The position numbers and the translations under genes are program-made. Of a DNA stretch of 64,000 bases, positions 47,429-57,879 are shown piece by piece. The first letter of the stretch is position 1; the number at the start of each line of letters is the position of its first letter. A model generated the notes under the pieces. That model saw nothing but the letters and a program-made list of their open reading frames with translations. It searched no databases and was not told the origin of the DNA. Source of the stretch: Viscum album (lineage: Eukaryota; Streptophyta; Magnoliopsida; Santalales; Viscaceae); the NCBI GenBank assembly GCA_963277665.1, contig OY728159.1:1017003343-1017067342 (forward strand). Reading direction: 5' to 3'.

Positions 47429-49613
47429 TGTAAGAACCTGGATCTTCGTTCTAGGTATGTTTTTCCTTTTCTGGTCATTTTTGAGAAAAAGAGGAAAATC
47501 TGGAAATTTCCAGAGTACACACCATGTACTTTATAAGTACACACCGTGTAGTTTATAATTACATGCCATGTACTTTGATGTCGCGCCAGGCCGTGTACTT
47601 GCCATGTCTGGGCCACACACACAGTGTGTACATGCCGTGTAGTTTCTTTTTTTCATTAAATAGACCGGGGTCGTGCCTAACCGACAAAAACATCTTCTTC
47701 TCCAAGTTCTTCGACCAGGAGCGCCCTGTACGGCCACGAACGTCCTCCGAGCCCCCGAGCCTCCATCTATTTACCGAATCGACCGTCATCGATTGCATTT
47801 GAACCGCAGCGATGATCTCTTCTTTCCTCTTGAGTTTCATTCCTTGATTTTCCCCCTTTCCCAAGATATCGTGGGTTGAATTTTTTGTGTGTTTTCATAG
47901 ATCTACACCATTCTAAGGAGAATCAAGCCTCGTGGTTAAATTATATTGATCTCCTAGCATCAAGTTAGGTGGTTGGTGCCTTACCTTTTTAAGTCTTTGA
48001 GTTTAATGTGCAATTTCCACCAATACTCATGAATGGGGTATTGCGTATTTACCTTTTTTCCCCAGTTGTTTTTCTTCCTTGCTTGTTTGCTTGTGTAAAG
48101 GTAATTTGATCAAGTTTTAGAATAATTTCTATTCTTGGATGTTTTTCCCATGCCTTTTTCTTGTAATGAATTTTGTTTTGTTAGCCATTAGTCATTATAC
48201 CAGTTTCAAGGCCTTGTGACTGTAAGATGGAATGATATTCTTGACATGTTGATGTTCTATAGAATGGTTATCCAAGTAGCTCTGTAGGTGTACTTTGTCC
48301 TTATAGCATTATTACGCACTTACCGGCATGGGACTGTGAGAACCTGGTGCTATAGACTATAAGGGATAGACCGAGTGAGCTTCCCAGAGAGTCTTGGATA
48401 TTGTAAACTACAGGAGGGTAGACTGAGTGAGCTTCCTCAGAGAGTCTTGGTTATTATATAATACCGGGGATAGACCAAGTGAGCTTCCCATTGATTCTTG
48501 GATATTATAGACTACAGGAGGGTATACCGAGTGAACTTCCTCAGAGAGACTTTACTTGTTTTGAATTTCTTTAAAAACATTCCAGGCTAAAGAAGGAATT
48601 GACTGAGTGAGCTTCCTTAGAGAGTCTGTGGTAGACCTGAGACTATAGGAGGAATTGACCAAGTGAGATTACTTATAGAGTTTCTAGACCTTGAGGATAT
48701 AAGAGGGTTAGACCGTGTGAGCATCCTCAGAGAGTCCCTAACTACCCTAGACTATAAGAGGAATTGACTGAGCGAGCTTCCCCAGAGAGTCTTACAATTT
48801 CGTATGACCAAACCAGAAGGGTTACGCTGAGTGCACTACCCAGAGGGTTGTTGGTACTTATTGGATAGGACCATAGGGGTTGGATGCGAGTACTTCCCAG
48901 GGGGGATCCTGTTGTGTTTAACTGTTTTCTTCTCTTCTGCTTGTGGTTCTGTGGTTTGATTACTGTTGTATGTCATACTATTACTGCTTACTAGTTACTG
49001 CCTGTTGTTTATTGTTTCTGTTTACAGCTTACTATACTATTACCTATCATATACTCACTGAATGTATGGCACAGATCTTCAGGTGGTTGCCTACTGGGAT
49101 TTAGTCTCACACCCTATTTGGGTCATGTTTTTGGGCCCAAATAGACTATGTTGTTGCAGGTATAGAAAAGGGAAAGCACCCTTCAACTTCTGGTACTTGA
49201 TTTCTTTGGAGCTAGAGAGCATGGGACCATGTCGAGGCTTGCGATGCGGAGTAGTTGCTTGTTTACTTTTCTTTTTTACTTTGTATTAGTATTGTGTTCA
49301 GCATTGTGACTAGTATAGCTGCTTCACTAGACATATGTATCATGCATCATTTCATATATACATGTGTGCTCCAGTTGTTTATTGTTTTAGTCCTCTGTTG
49401 TTTATTGTTGTTGGATATATACTGCTTCCTCTATTGCATGTTTGTTTACTTCTATTTTGTACTCTGCCAATGGGGGAATAGTTTCCCCACTATCACATTT
49501 AAGGCTCTCGCTGCTAGTCGGCAGCCTCTAGCGTTTGGGAAAATGCGCTTGAGGCCATGTGACCAACCAGGTACGGGGTGCCTCTGGATGGCTTCTGGAA
49601 CCGGGAAATTACA
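47429..49613 (+). repeat. 5' LTR of gypsy-4
   Basis: It is bounded by TGTAAG at the left and the PBS at the right. It contains a perfect 16-bp palindrome TCTGGAAATTTCCAGA (47499-47514), a cluster of cacaccgtgtagt-type motifs (47515-47645), a possible TATA-like ttaaatag near 47657, a 60-bp minisatellite and a conserved U5 segment (ctcacaccctatttgggt, near 49107). Small open frames within it are incidental. Confidence 0.93.
48345..48900 (+). repeat. minisatellite of about 60 bp in gypsy-4 5' LTR
   Basis: About nine units contain gactataggagg, then gaccgagtgagcttcc, then cagagagtctt. Units differ by substitutions and small indels. Confidence 0.9.
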
Positions 49614-49616
49614 AAT

Positions 49617-49628
49617 TGGTATCAGAGG
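49617..49628 (+). other. primer-binding site of gypsy-4
   Basis: tggtatcagagg follows the LTR end (ttaca) by 3 nt and matches the 3' end of initiator tRNA-Met except at the last base. Confidence 0.92.
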
Positions 49629-49707
49629 TGTTCTTTTCTCTTGATTTACTATTTGGAGACTTTATCCAGGGATAGGAAGGATTCGGTACTTGGTAATATG
49701 TTGTGCC

Positions 49708-49724
49708 CAGGAGTAGCTAACCCG
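49708..49724 (+). promoter_or_regulatory. leader hairpin with palindromic loop (gypsy-4)
   Basis: The invariant loop AGTAGCTAA (49712-49720) is flanked by CAGG and CCCG. Two G-C pairs close the loop, followed by one A/C mismatch and another C-G pair. A past G-to-A change (CpG decay) would explain the mismatch. It lies about 91 nt after the PBS, the same position as in gypsy-1 and gypsy-6. Confidence 0.55.
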
Positions 49725-51007
49725 TGTATGGGGAAAATCCAATCTACCTCATTATTGCAGTTTTTCTGGTTTGAGATTTTACGGTTGATATGATTTCACC
49801 AAGAGTGATTCACATGCTTTGTGTTGTTACCTTTGTTGTTATTGCAGTTCTATTTCTATCACAACCCGATGAGATGAGGGTATTCCTTCTCATGCAACAT
49901 ATAGGCACTTGTTCGAAATCGCATGTCGTGCATTATTTCCATTCCATCTAGGGTGAATTATTGATTGCATGTTGTTGTTATAGACGTTGTGTAGATTAGG
50001 CATGCTTTTGTGATAGATGATTGATAGAATCCCAATAGTTTGATAGAGGAATTGTTGTATTGTACCTTGTTTAAATGAATTCCAAATTTCAGTTCATGAG
50101 GTGTTATGGGCCCTCATGAATTGGAACTTGGTAGATCATTGAATTTTTTCCCTTGTATAATATATGTAAGAGATGAAAAACTTTGATTTGCGGGGAATAT
50201 GGTCCCTCGTGGATTGGAATTTGGCACCTCCATGCTTGTTTTTCAGTGTTTTATGGGCATTTGTGTGGTTTTTGTGATACTTCCCAGAAAAACCCAGAAT
50301 ACACGGTGTGTACTTGACTACACACCGTGTAGTTCTAAACCGTGCTGCTGACTATGTGAGCAGAAACACGAGGTGGTGAAAAAATTTTTAGGAACACTCT
50401 GGGTATAGTAGTTACACACCATGTAGTAGTGAGTTGTATGCCCAACCGTGTCACTAACAACACGGGTCGGGGAAGCTCATGCAGAACATTCCTTGTTTTG
50501 TATGAACACACTGTGTACTCTTGTCCTAGGAACCCAACCATGTCCCGAACAACACAGGACGGTGTTAGCTCTCCTATACACATCGTTTTTGTTCGGAATA
50601 CTCCATGTAAATTTCAGTCGTGTATCCGGCCATGTAACTAACAACACGGGTCGTCGGAACCTTGTCTAGTACACGCCGTGTCCTTAGTGAACATGCCGTG
50701 TAGTCTAGGGTTAAGAGGATCATGTGAGTTATCCGTGTAAAGAGACTCAGGAAGGGAAATAGATATGAAGTACACACCATGTGTAGGGGACAACACACCG
50801 TGCAGTCTAGGGTGTTACACAAATAATGGTGGCAGAGGTACACGCCCATGTTAATGTCTTAAGAGAACATGTCTTGTAGCTTTATACATGTTGTGTAGTC
50901 ATGTTTTGTAAACTTGAGTGTTTCTTCCTCCTGTTCCCATTTTGTACTCTTGTTTTCTCTGTCCTTAATAATCCTAATCTAAGGTGTGCTTTTGATATTT
51001 CAGAGCT
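49725..51007 (+). other. gypsy-4 5' leader, non-coding
   Basis: It holds a gggaaaatcc motif after the hairpin and two diverged copies of a segment around ccctcatgaattggaacttgg (50105-50130 and 50200-50225). A dense cluster of cacaccgtgta and reverse motifs follows at 50285-50890. No convincing start codon with a long frame is seen before 51008. Short open frames in the motif cluster are incidental. Confidence 0.7.
50285..50890 (+). repeat. cluster of ACACCGTGT/ACACGGTGT motifs in the leader
   Basis: At least ten sites of the near-palindromic type acaccgtgt occur, among them tacacggtgtgtac and tacacaccgtgtagt. Decayed forms such as cacaccatgtag and cgtgtgt variants also occur, spaced 20-80 bp apart. 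The same motif type occurs near the start of both LTRs. Confidence 0.75.
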
Positions 51008-51916
51008 ATGCCTCTGAGATGTCTTCCAGTCGTAGGTCAGCTACCAGAAGGTGATCATACACCAGATATGGCCAATCAAGAACCTCCTGTAGATCCTCCT
51101 ACTGTGCCAGCCTTGGCACCAGTAGTTATACCCATTGCAGGTGTCGATGCATAGTTCAGGGAAGACTTCTTGAGGATGATGCAGACCTTTTAGGGAGCGC
51201 TGCCTCCTACCCCGTTGATGGCCGAGTTGACAGGGATTTTCCAGCAGCAGCATCCTCCTACTTTCTTAGGGGATGGAGGACCCCAGGCTGCATAGTCGTG
51301 TCTAGAGGCCACGCTGACGATCTTTGATCATTTGAAGATACCTTCAGATAAAAGGGTAAATCTTGCTACTTATATGCTCCGAGACACCGCCAAGAGGTGG
51401 TGGGAAGTGATCTCATAGTCAAGATGCTAGCAGGGGATGACTTGGGATGATTTTTGGCATATCTTTTATGACTGCATCAATCCGGAGACCTTGAGGGCCA
51501 ACCGAGCCTGGGAGTTTATGAGTCTCAAGCAGGGTACTCTTTCTGTTATGGAGTACTCGTCTCGTTTTACCGAGCTGCAGTACTTCAGGCCAATTCCAGT
51601 AGGTGATGATTTGTTCCTTTCTAGGATGTTTGAGGATGGTCTCAGGTAGGAGATCCATTCCCAGGTGAATATCTTTAGGTTGACTTCGATATCCTCGATC
51701 GTCAACCAGGTGCTGATCACTGAGCGCAATCTGAGAGATCCTGGATTTGTGATCCAGGGTGGTTCGACATCCAGAGCAAGTGTTCCTCCTTCTAATATTA
51801 GGAAGCACTGCAGGGAGCTGTCTCGAGGAGATCAGAGTCAGAAAATTACATCTTCTGGTAGCCAGGTTGGATGCTACCAGTGTGGTAGGAGCAGGCATAC
51901 TAGGTCTCAGTTTTAG
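51008..51916 (+). pseudogene. gag: gypsy-4 gag, seven in-frame TAG stops
   Basis: ATG at 51008 opens a single frame of 302 codons that is otherwise intact. It contains the retrotransposon gag core: P-T-F-L-G-D-G-G-P, L-R-D-T-A-K-R-W-W-E, M-T-W-D-D-F-W and L-S-V-M-E-Y-S-S-R-F. It ends with C-Y-Q-C-G-R-S-R-H-T-R-S, a zinc knuckle whose last Cys position is changed. All seven stops (51152, 51191, 51293, 51416, 51428, 51647, 51914) are TAG, most at sites where glutamine (CAG) fits. The frame shifts before the protease, somewhere in 51917-52200. Confidence 0.88.
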
Positions 51917-52203
51917 AGAGACCCAATGGAGTGTCGATCATGTGGAAAGATGGTCCATCTTTAGTGTTTTTGTCAGATCTTCTAGCCACATCTAGGGGTA
52001 GGGGTTCTTCTATGACCCCGCATACATGAGATGTATCGCCAGTGTCTCACCAGTCAAGAAACTGGAGATCTTCTAGACATTCGGGCTGAGGTGGAGGTCG
52101 CAGCCATGGTGGTCAGTCACCAGGTTACCAACGACAGCAGAGTGGATCAGCTCAGAGTGGTCTGCTAGGGGCGCAGGGCCGCGGTACAGGCCATAATTTC
52201 ACT

Positions 52204-52640
52204 GTGGAGCAGACCCATCAGGAGCAGGATCCTAGACCTTCTACAGTTCAAGGTACGATCAAAGTAGCCTCTATATTATCTTTAGCTCTTTTCGATACTG
52301 GTGCTTTGCATAGAATTATCTTTGTTACTGTTTTGGAGAACCTTGGGCTCTGTATCTTTTCGTCTGCCAACATGTTGACTCTTGATACACTGTTGGGAAT
52401 GAGGATGTCTAGCGTACGTCAGTGTAGATAGTGCCCTCTTGAGGTTACAGGGTGTCACTTCTTATGGTACCTCTATGTCCTAGAGATAACAGTCTATGAC
52501 GTTATTCTCGGTATGGACTGGTTAGTTCCCTTCCAGGAAGTCGTTGATTGTTATCATCACAGGGTGAGTTTCGTATCACCAGAGGGAGAATCTTATCTCT
52601 ATAGAGGTGAGTGGGATGTCCAAGTGGGTAGAGCTGGACC
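52204..52640 (+). pseudogene. pol: gypsy-4 protease
   Basis: The active-site triplet D-T-G is intact at 52294-52302 in L-F-D-T-G-A-L-H. The conserved block V-I-L-G-M-D-W-L lies near 52500-52525. One TAG stop separates them (52429). The retropepsin would have processed the Gag-Pol polyprotein. The region just upstream is a Ser/Gln/Gly-rich linker typical of the end of gag. Confidence 0.85.
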
Positions 52641-52728
52641 AGAGCATCATGGACTAGGAGGAGTTACAGCCTAGATTGCCAGTCTTTATCTGGATGACTA
52701 GGGGACTTCACAGTTAGACTTTCCTCCA

Positions 52729-53780
52729 ATGGTGGATCGTTTCAAGGATGTCTTTCCAGAGAACTTTTCAGGTTTTCCTCTGGAGCATGAGGTATACTTT
52801 TCTATTGAGCTCGTGCCAATAGTGGCACCGGTGTCCATTCCTCCTTATAGGATGGCTACACCTGAGTTGCAAGAGCTTAAGAATCAGTTGGAGGAGTTAC
52901 AGGAAAAGGGTTTCATCAGAACTAGTACTTCTCCTTGGGGTTCACCTATCCTGTTTGCGAAGAAGGCAGACAACACCCTTAGGCTTTGTGTGGATTATCA
53001 GAATTTAAACCTATTGACAGTCAAGAACTGATATCCCTTACCGAGGATCGATAACCTCCTCGATCAGCTTCAAGGAACACGAGTGTTCTCAAATATTGAC
53101 TTGAGATACTGCTATCATCAGTTTCATGTTAGACCATCAAATATACCTCTTACAGCCTTTGGGAGTAGGTATAGTCTATACGAGTATATGGTCTTTCCAT
53201 TTGGTCTCACGAATGTGCCAGTAGTTTTTATGGCACTGATGAACCAAGTGTTTCATCCATACTTGGATTCCATCGTGGTGGTGTTCATGGAAGACATCTT
53301 GGTGTACTCTAAAACTCGACGTGACCATGCTACCCATCTTGAGATCATTCTAAGTACATAGAGAGAGCATTAGTTATATGCTATGCTCCCAAAATTCCAC
53401 TTTTGGATGGATCAGATTCACTTCTAGGGTCACATTATCTTAGAGACAGGAGTGTCAGTAGACCCAGAGAAAGTGAGAGTTGTAGTTTCCGGGGAGAATC
53501 CAAAGAATGTATTTGAGTTGATGAGTTTTCTAGGTCTGGCTGGATACTACAGGCATTTCATACAGGACTTTTCACGCCTAGCAGCACCAGTGACAGGTCT
53601 GACCAAGAAAGGGGCAAAGTTCTTATGGCCATATTCTTGTGAGACAGCCTTTCAGGAGCTGAAAGGGAGGTTGATGTTAGCACTGATACTAGTCTTTCCA
53701 GAGCCAAGAAAGAGTTATACAGTCTACTTTGATGCTTCAGGTGTCGGATTGGGAGCGGTGCTTATGTAGGGAGATGGAGT
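52729..53780 (+). pseudogene. pol: gypsy-4 reverse transcriptase, catalytic Asp changed
   Basis: An open stretch of 100 codons has [13 protein letters not shown] and [13 protein letters not shown] at 53029 replaces the arginine of N-R-Y-P-L-P. The palm continues with [16 protein letters not shown] and F-M-E-D-I-L-V-Y-S at 53284. Here the first Asp of the F-x-D-D active site is Glu, which should strongly reduce activity. TAG stops are at 53359, 53371 and 53428. The connection domain reads F-L-G-L-A-G-Y-Y-R-H-F-I. Confidence 0.9.
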
Positions 53781-54100
53781 CGTTACTTACGGGTCTCGGC
53801 AGTTGAGGCCACATGAGAAGAATTACCCGACGCACAATCCGGAGTTAGCAGCTGTTGTTCATGACTTGCGCTATTGGAGACACTATATTATTGGAGATCA
53901 ATTTTTGGTTTTCACCGACCACAGGAGTCTCAAATACATCTTCACTCATCGTGATCTGAATCTAAGATAGCATAGGTGGGTCGAGTATCTTCGGTCCTTC
54001 AACATTGAGCTTGCCTATACACCGGGAAAGGGCAACGTAGTGGCTGATCTGTTGAGCAGGAGAACTCAGATTCAGGAAGTTTAGGAGGCCAGAAGAGAGT
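53720..54100 (+). pseudogene. pol: gypsy-4 RNase H
   Basis: The first catalytic Asp is in Y-F-D-A-S-G (near 53730). The Glu block is H-N-P-E-L-A-A-V-V (near 53840) and the second Asp block is F-T-D-H-R-S-L-K-Y (near 53915). The end shows G-K-G-N-V-V-A-D-L-L-S-R. Stops are TAG (53767, 53968, 54082). Confidence 0.88.
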
Positions 54101-54108
54101 GGAATCTT

Positions 54109-55320
54109 ATGGATCTTTTATATGAGAGGGATTTAGAGGTTCACGACATACAGGGACAGACTTTTCTATCTTCTGTAGATGTTACCTCTACTCTTCTTGA
54201 TCTGGTACGGATGAGGCAGCTATCAAATTCAGAAGGCCTAGTCCTGCAGGAGACTGTGTCCGGAGAATACCCTCCTCCTGGACGGACCATGGGTGAGGAT
54301 GAGATATTGAGTTTCCAGGGACGCGTATGGCTTCCAGCGGACATATGTGATGAGCTTATGTGGGATTTTCATTCTTCGGTTTTGGCAATTCATCCTAGTG
54401 TCACCAAAATGTATCAGGATCTTCATCGCCAGTATTGGTGGCTAGGTATGAAGAGAGATGTTTCTAGTTTTTTCATGATATGTTCTACTTGTCAGTAGGT
54501 GAAAGCGGAGAATCAGCAACCGGCAGGTCTTTTATAGCATTTACCCATTCCAGAGTGGAATTGGAACGATGTCGTGATGGACTTCATGACTGGGTTATCG
54601 AGGTCACCTCAAGGGAGTGATTCTGTTTGGGTTGTCATCGACAGGATTATGAAGGTTTCTCATTTCTTGCCGATCAAGGAGACCTTAATTGTTGAAGATT
54701 TGGGACGGTTTTACATCCTAGAGATTGTATGTCTTCATGTAGTTCCACACTCCATTGTTTCAGATAGGGATTCGTGTTTTACTTCTTGGTTCTGGAAGGG
54801 GCTTCAGAAGGATTTTGGTACACAGGTACTTTTGAGTACAGCATACCATCCCCATACTGATGGCCAGTCCGAGCGTACAATCCAGGTGCTTGAGGATATT
54901 CTCTAAGATTGAATTCTAGACTTTGGCGGTTCTTGGGAGAAGCATATTACTCTTGTTGAGTTTTCCTATAACAACAGTTTCCAGGTGACTATTCAGATGG
55001 AACCTTACGAGGCTTTTTACGGTAGGTCATTCCGATCACCTTTGTGCTGGTTAGAGGCAGGAGAGGTAGCTCTGTTGGGACCTCATCTTGTTTAGGAGAC
55101 CTCAGAGTAGATAGAATTTATTTGGAAGAGGATGGCTACAGCACAGTCTTGATAGAAGTCTTATGTGGATCAGTGGAGATGACCTCTAGAGTTCGAGGTC
55201 GGGGATCAGGTTTTCCTACGTGTCGCACTGAGGTTGGGACACAAGAGGATTCAAGGATAGGGTAAGATTTCACCATGGTACATCAGACCGTTTGAGGTGT
55301 TGGAGAGTTTGGGCCAGTTT
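54109..55320 (+). pseudogene. pol: gypsy-4 integrase
   Basis: The zinc-binding part (54360-54496) contains A-I-H-P-S-V-T-K-M-Y, Q-Y-W-W-L-G-M-K and C-S-T-C. The core shows the three acidic residues: M-D-F-M-T-G-L (54575), V-S-D-R-D (54757) and D-G-Q-S-E-R-T-I-Q (54862). Stops include TAG at 54496, 54535 and 55093, plus TAA and TGA near 54905. The C-terminal part keeps L-E-F-E-V-G-D-Q-V-F-L. A one-base shift near 55310 moves the rest of the protein to another frame. Confidence 0.9.
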
Positions 55321-55328
55321 CCTATCAG

Positions 55329-55640
55329 TTGCAGTTACCTCAGAGGTACCAGGCTATGCATGACGTCTTCCATGTTTCTTACCTCAGATGTTACTTTTCA
55401 GATCCATCTCATTTCTTCCGACCTGAGGAGGTTGAGGTCGAAGTGGATGCATCATTTGAGGAGCATCCCCTCCTGATTTTTGATCGTAGTATGAAGGTTC
55501 TCCATGGCCAGTCTATTCTGCTGGTATGGGTACTATAGCAGCACGACCGAGTACAGGACAAGACCTGGGAGAGGTAGGTCGATGTACGATCGCAGTGGGC
55601 AGAGCTATTCGGGTTTTCTTCTTCTACGCCTCTCTAGGGA
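55329..55640 (+). pseudogene. pol: gypsy-4 integrase end and chromodomain-like region
   Basis: This segment is open for 69 codons in the shifted frame. M-H-D-V-F-H-V-S-Y-L-R-C-Y and D-P-S-H-F close the integrase. The following F-E-E-H-P-L-L-I-F-D, the L-V-W-V-L stretch with a TAG, and D-K-T-W-E-R match a chromodomain, which targets integration to marked chromatin in chromoviruses. This places the element in the chromovirus clade. Confidence 0.8.
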
Positions 55641-55660
55641 AATTTAGGGATGAATTTCTT

Positions 55661-55673
55661 TAATGGGGGAAGT
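55661..55673 (+). other. polypurine tract of gypsy-4
   Basis: taatgggggaag lies two bases before the 3' LTR start and is the expected plus-strand primer site. Confidence 0.85.
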
Positions 55674-55674
55674 T

Positions 55675-57879
55675 TGTAAGAACTCGGATCTTCGTTTCAG
55701 GTAAAATTTTCCATTTCTGGTCGTTTTTGAGAAAAAGAGGAAAATATGGAAATTTCCAGAGTACACACCATGTACTTTGATGTCACGACAGGCCGTGTGT
55801 TGTCTATGTTCGGGCCGCACACACGATGTGTAAGGACAATGTGTAGGATTCTTAAAGTGGAGTATGGAAGATCTAAGTACACGCTGTGTACCCCAAAATT
55901 ACATGTCGTCTAGTTTTTTTTATTAAACTATCTGGGGTCGTGCCTAACCGACGAAAACATCTTCTTCTCCAGGTTCATCAACTGAGAGTGCCCCGTACGG
56001 TCGCGAACGTCCTCTGAGCCCCTGAGCCTCCATCTATTTGCCAAATCGACTGTCGTCGATTGCGTTGGATCCGCAGTTGTGAGCTCTTCTTTCTTCTTGA
56101 GTTTCATTCCTTGATTTTTCCCCCTTTCTCAAGATGTCATGGGTTGAACTTTTTGTGAATTTTCTTAGATCTACACCGTTCTAAGGAGAGTAAAGCCTTG
56201 TAGTTAAATTATATTGATCTCCTAGCATCAATGTAGGTGGTTTTTGCCTTACTATTCAAAGTCTTTGAGTTTTTTGTGCAATTTCAACCAATACCTGTGA
56301 ACAGGGTATTGCGTGTTTACCATTTTCCCCAGTTGTTTTCCTTCCTTACTTGTTAGCTTGTGTATAGGTAATTTGATCATGTTTTAGGATAATTTCTGTT
56401 CTTGTATGTTTTTCCCATGCCCTTTTCTTATTATGACTTTGGTTTTGTTAACCATTGGTCATTTTACCGATTTTCCATTCCTTGTGACTGTTGGATGGAA
56501 TGATATTCTAGACATGTTGATGTTCTGTAGAATGGTTAGTCAAGTAGCTCTATAGGTGTACTTTGAAATTATAGCATTATTATGCACTGAAAAGCACGAG
56601 ACTGTGAGAACCTGGTGTTATAGACTATAAGGGATAGAATGAGTGAGCTTCCCAGAGAGTCTTGGATATTGTAGACTACAGGAGGGTAGACTGATTGAGC
56701 TTCCTCAGAGAGTCTAGGTTATTATAGACTACAGGGGATAGACCAAGTAAGCTTCCCAGAGTGTCTTGGATATTATAGACTATAGGAGGGTAGACCAAGT
56801 GGGCTTCCTCAGAGATTCTTTACTTGTTTGAATTTCTTCAAAACCTTTCCAGGCTAGAGATGGAATTAACTGAGTGAGCTTCCTTATAGAGTATGTGGTA
56901 GACCTGAGACTATAGGCGGAATTGACCGAGTGAGCTTCCTCAGAGAGTTTCTGGACCTTGGGTCTATAAGAGGGTTAGACCACATGATCATCCTCAGAGA
57001 GTCCTTGACTACCCTAGACTATAAGGGGAATTAACCGAGCGAGCTTCCCCAGAGAGTCTTAAAATTTCGTATGACCAAACCAGAGGGGTTAGGCTGAGTT
57101 TACTGCCCAGAGGTTTGTTGGTACTTCTTGGATAGGACCAAAGGGGTTGGATACGAGTACTTCCTAGGGGGTTTGTATTGTGTTTAACTGTTTTCTTCTC
57201 TACTGCTTGTTGTTATGTGGTTTGATTACTATTTTATATCATCCTGTTACTACTTACTAGTTATTGCATGTTGTTTAATATTACTGTGTACTGCTTACTG
57301 TACTATTACCTGCCATATACTCACTGACTGTACGGCACAGATCTTTGGGTGGTTTCCTCCTGGGATTTAGTCTCACACCCTATTTGGGTCTTGTTTTTGG
57401 GCCCAAACAGAATATGTTTTTGCAGGTATAGACAATGTCAAGCACCCTTAGACTTCTGGTACTTGATTGCGTTGGAGCAAGAGAGCATGGGACCAAGCCA
57501 AGGCTTGCGATGTTGAGGATTTTCCTGTTTAATTTTCTGTTGTACTTTGGATTAGTATTGTGTTCAACATTGTGACATGTTTGGATGATTTCCTATACAT
57601 ATGTATTGTGCATCATTTCATATGTACATGTGTGCTCTAGTTGTTTATTGTTTAAATCTTCCATTGTTTATTGTTGTTGGATATTTACTGCTTCCGCTAT
57701 TGCATGTTTGTTTACTTCCACTGTGTACTCTTCAAATGAGGGCATAGTTTCCCCACTATCACATCCAAGGCCATCACTGTTAGTCGGAAGACTCTGGATT
57801 TTGGGGAAATGCGCTTGATGCCATGTGACCAACCAGGTACATGGGGCCTCTGGGTGGCTTCTATAACCGTGACGTTACA
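55675..57879 (+). repeat. 3' LTR of gypsy-4
   Basis: It aligns end to end with 47429-49613. A deletion/insertion difference lies in the cacaccgtgt motif cluster (55760-55915), where one copy has about 35 bp extra. The minisatellite is at 56610-57165. Confidence 0.93.
56610..57165 (+). repeat. minisatellite of about 60 bp in gypsy-4 3' LTR
   Basis: It has the same unit and nearly the same number of copies as at 48345-48900, in the same order. The array was therefore present before insertion and has not been reshuffled much since. Confidence 0.9.

Larger units (their letters stand above)
47429..57879 (+). mobile_element. gypsy-4: full-length Ty3/gypsy chromovirus (Tekay/Del-like), 10.45 kb
   Basis: Two LTRs (2185 and 2205 bp) begin with TGTAAGAAC and end in TTACA. 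Between them lie a PBS, a 1.4-kb leader, gag, protease, RT, RNase H, integrase, a chromodomain-like end and a polypurine tract. Hand comparison of several LTR segments gives roughly 85-90% identity, so the insertion is not recent. The 5-bp flanks (atagt and atatc) agree at only three positions, so the target-site duplication has decayed. All coding domains are recognisable but carry many stops, mostly TAG. It was inserted into the leader of gypsy-5. Confidence 0.93.

Noticed and set aside
47524..47879. Several overlapping open frames of 67-101 codons on both strands
   Set aside because: They lie in a GC-richer part of the gypsy-4 5' LTR, overlap each other on both strands and are disrupted in the 3' LTR copy.
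48345..48900. Regularly spaced repeats resembling a CRISPR array
   Set aside because: Units are contiguous tandem repeats without unique spacers, are duplicated in both LTRs of a retrotransposon, and the DNA is plant nuclear.
50335..50849. Overlapping open frames of 70-91 codons on both strands in the gypsy-4 leader
   Set aside because: They fall in the repeated CCGTG-type motif cluster before gag and show no recognisable protein feature.
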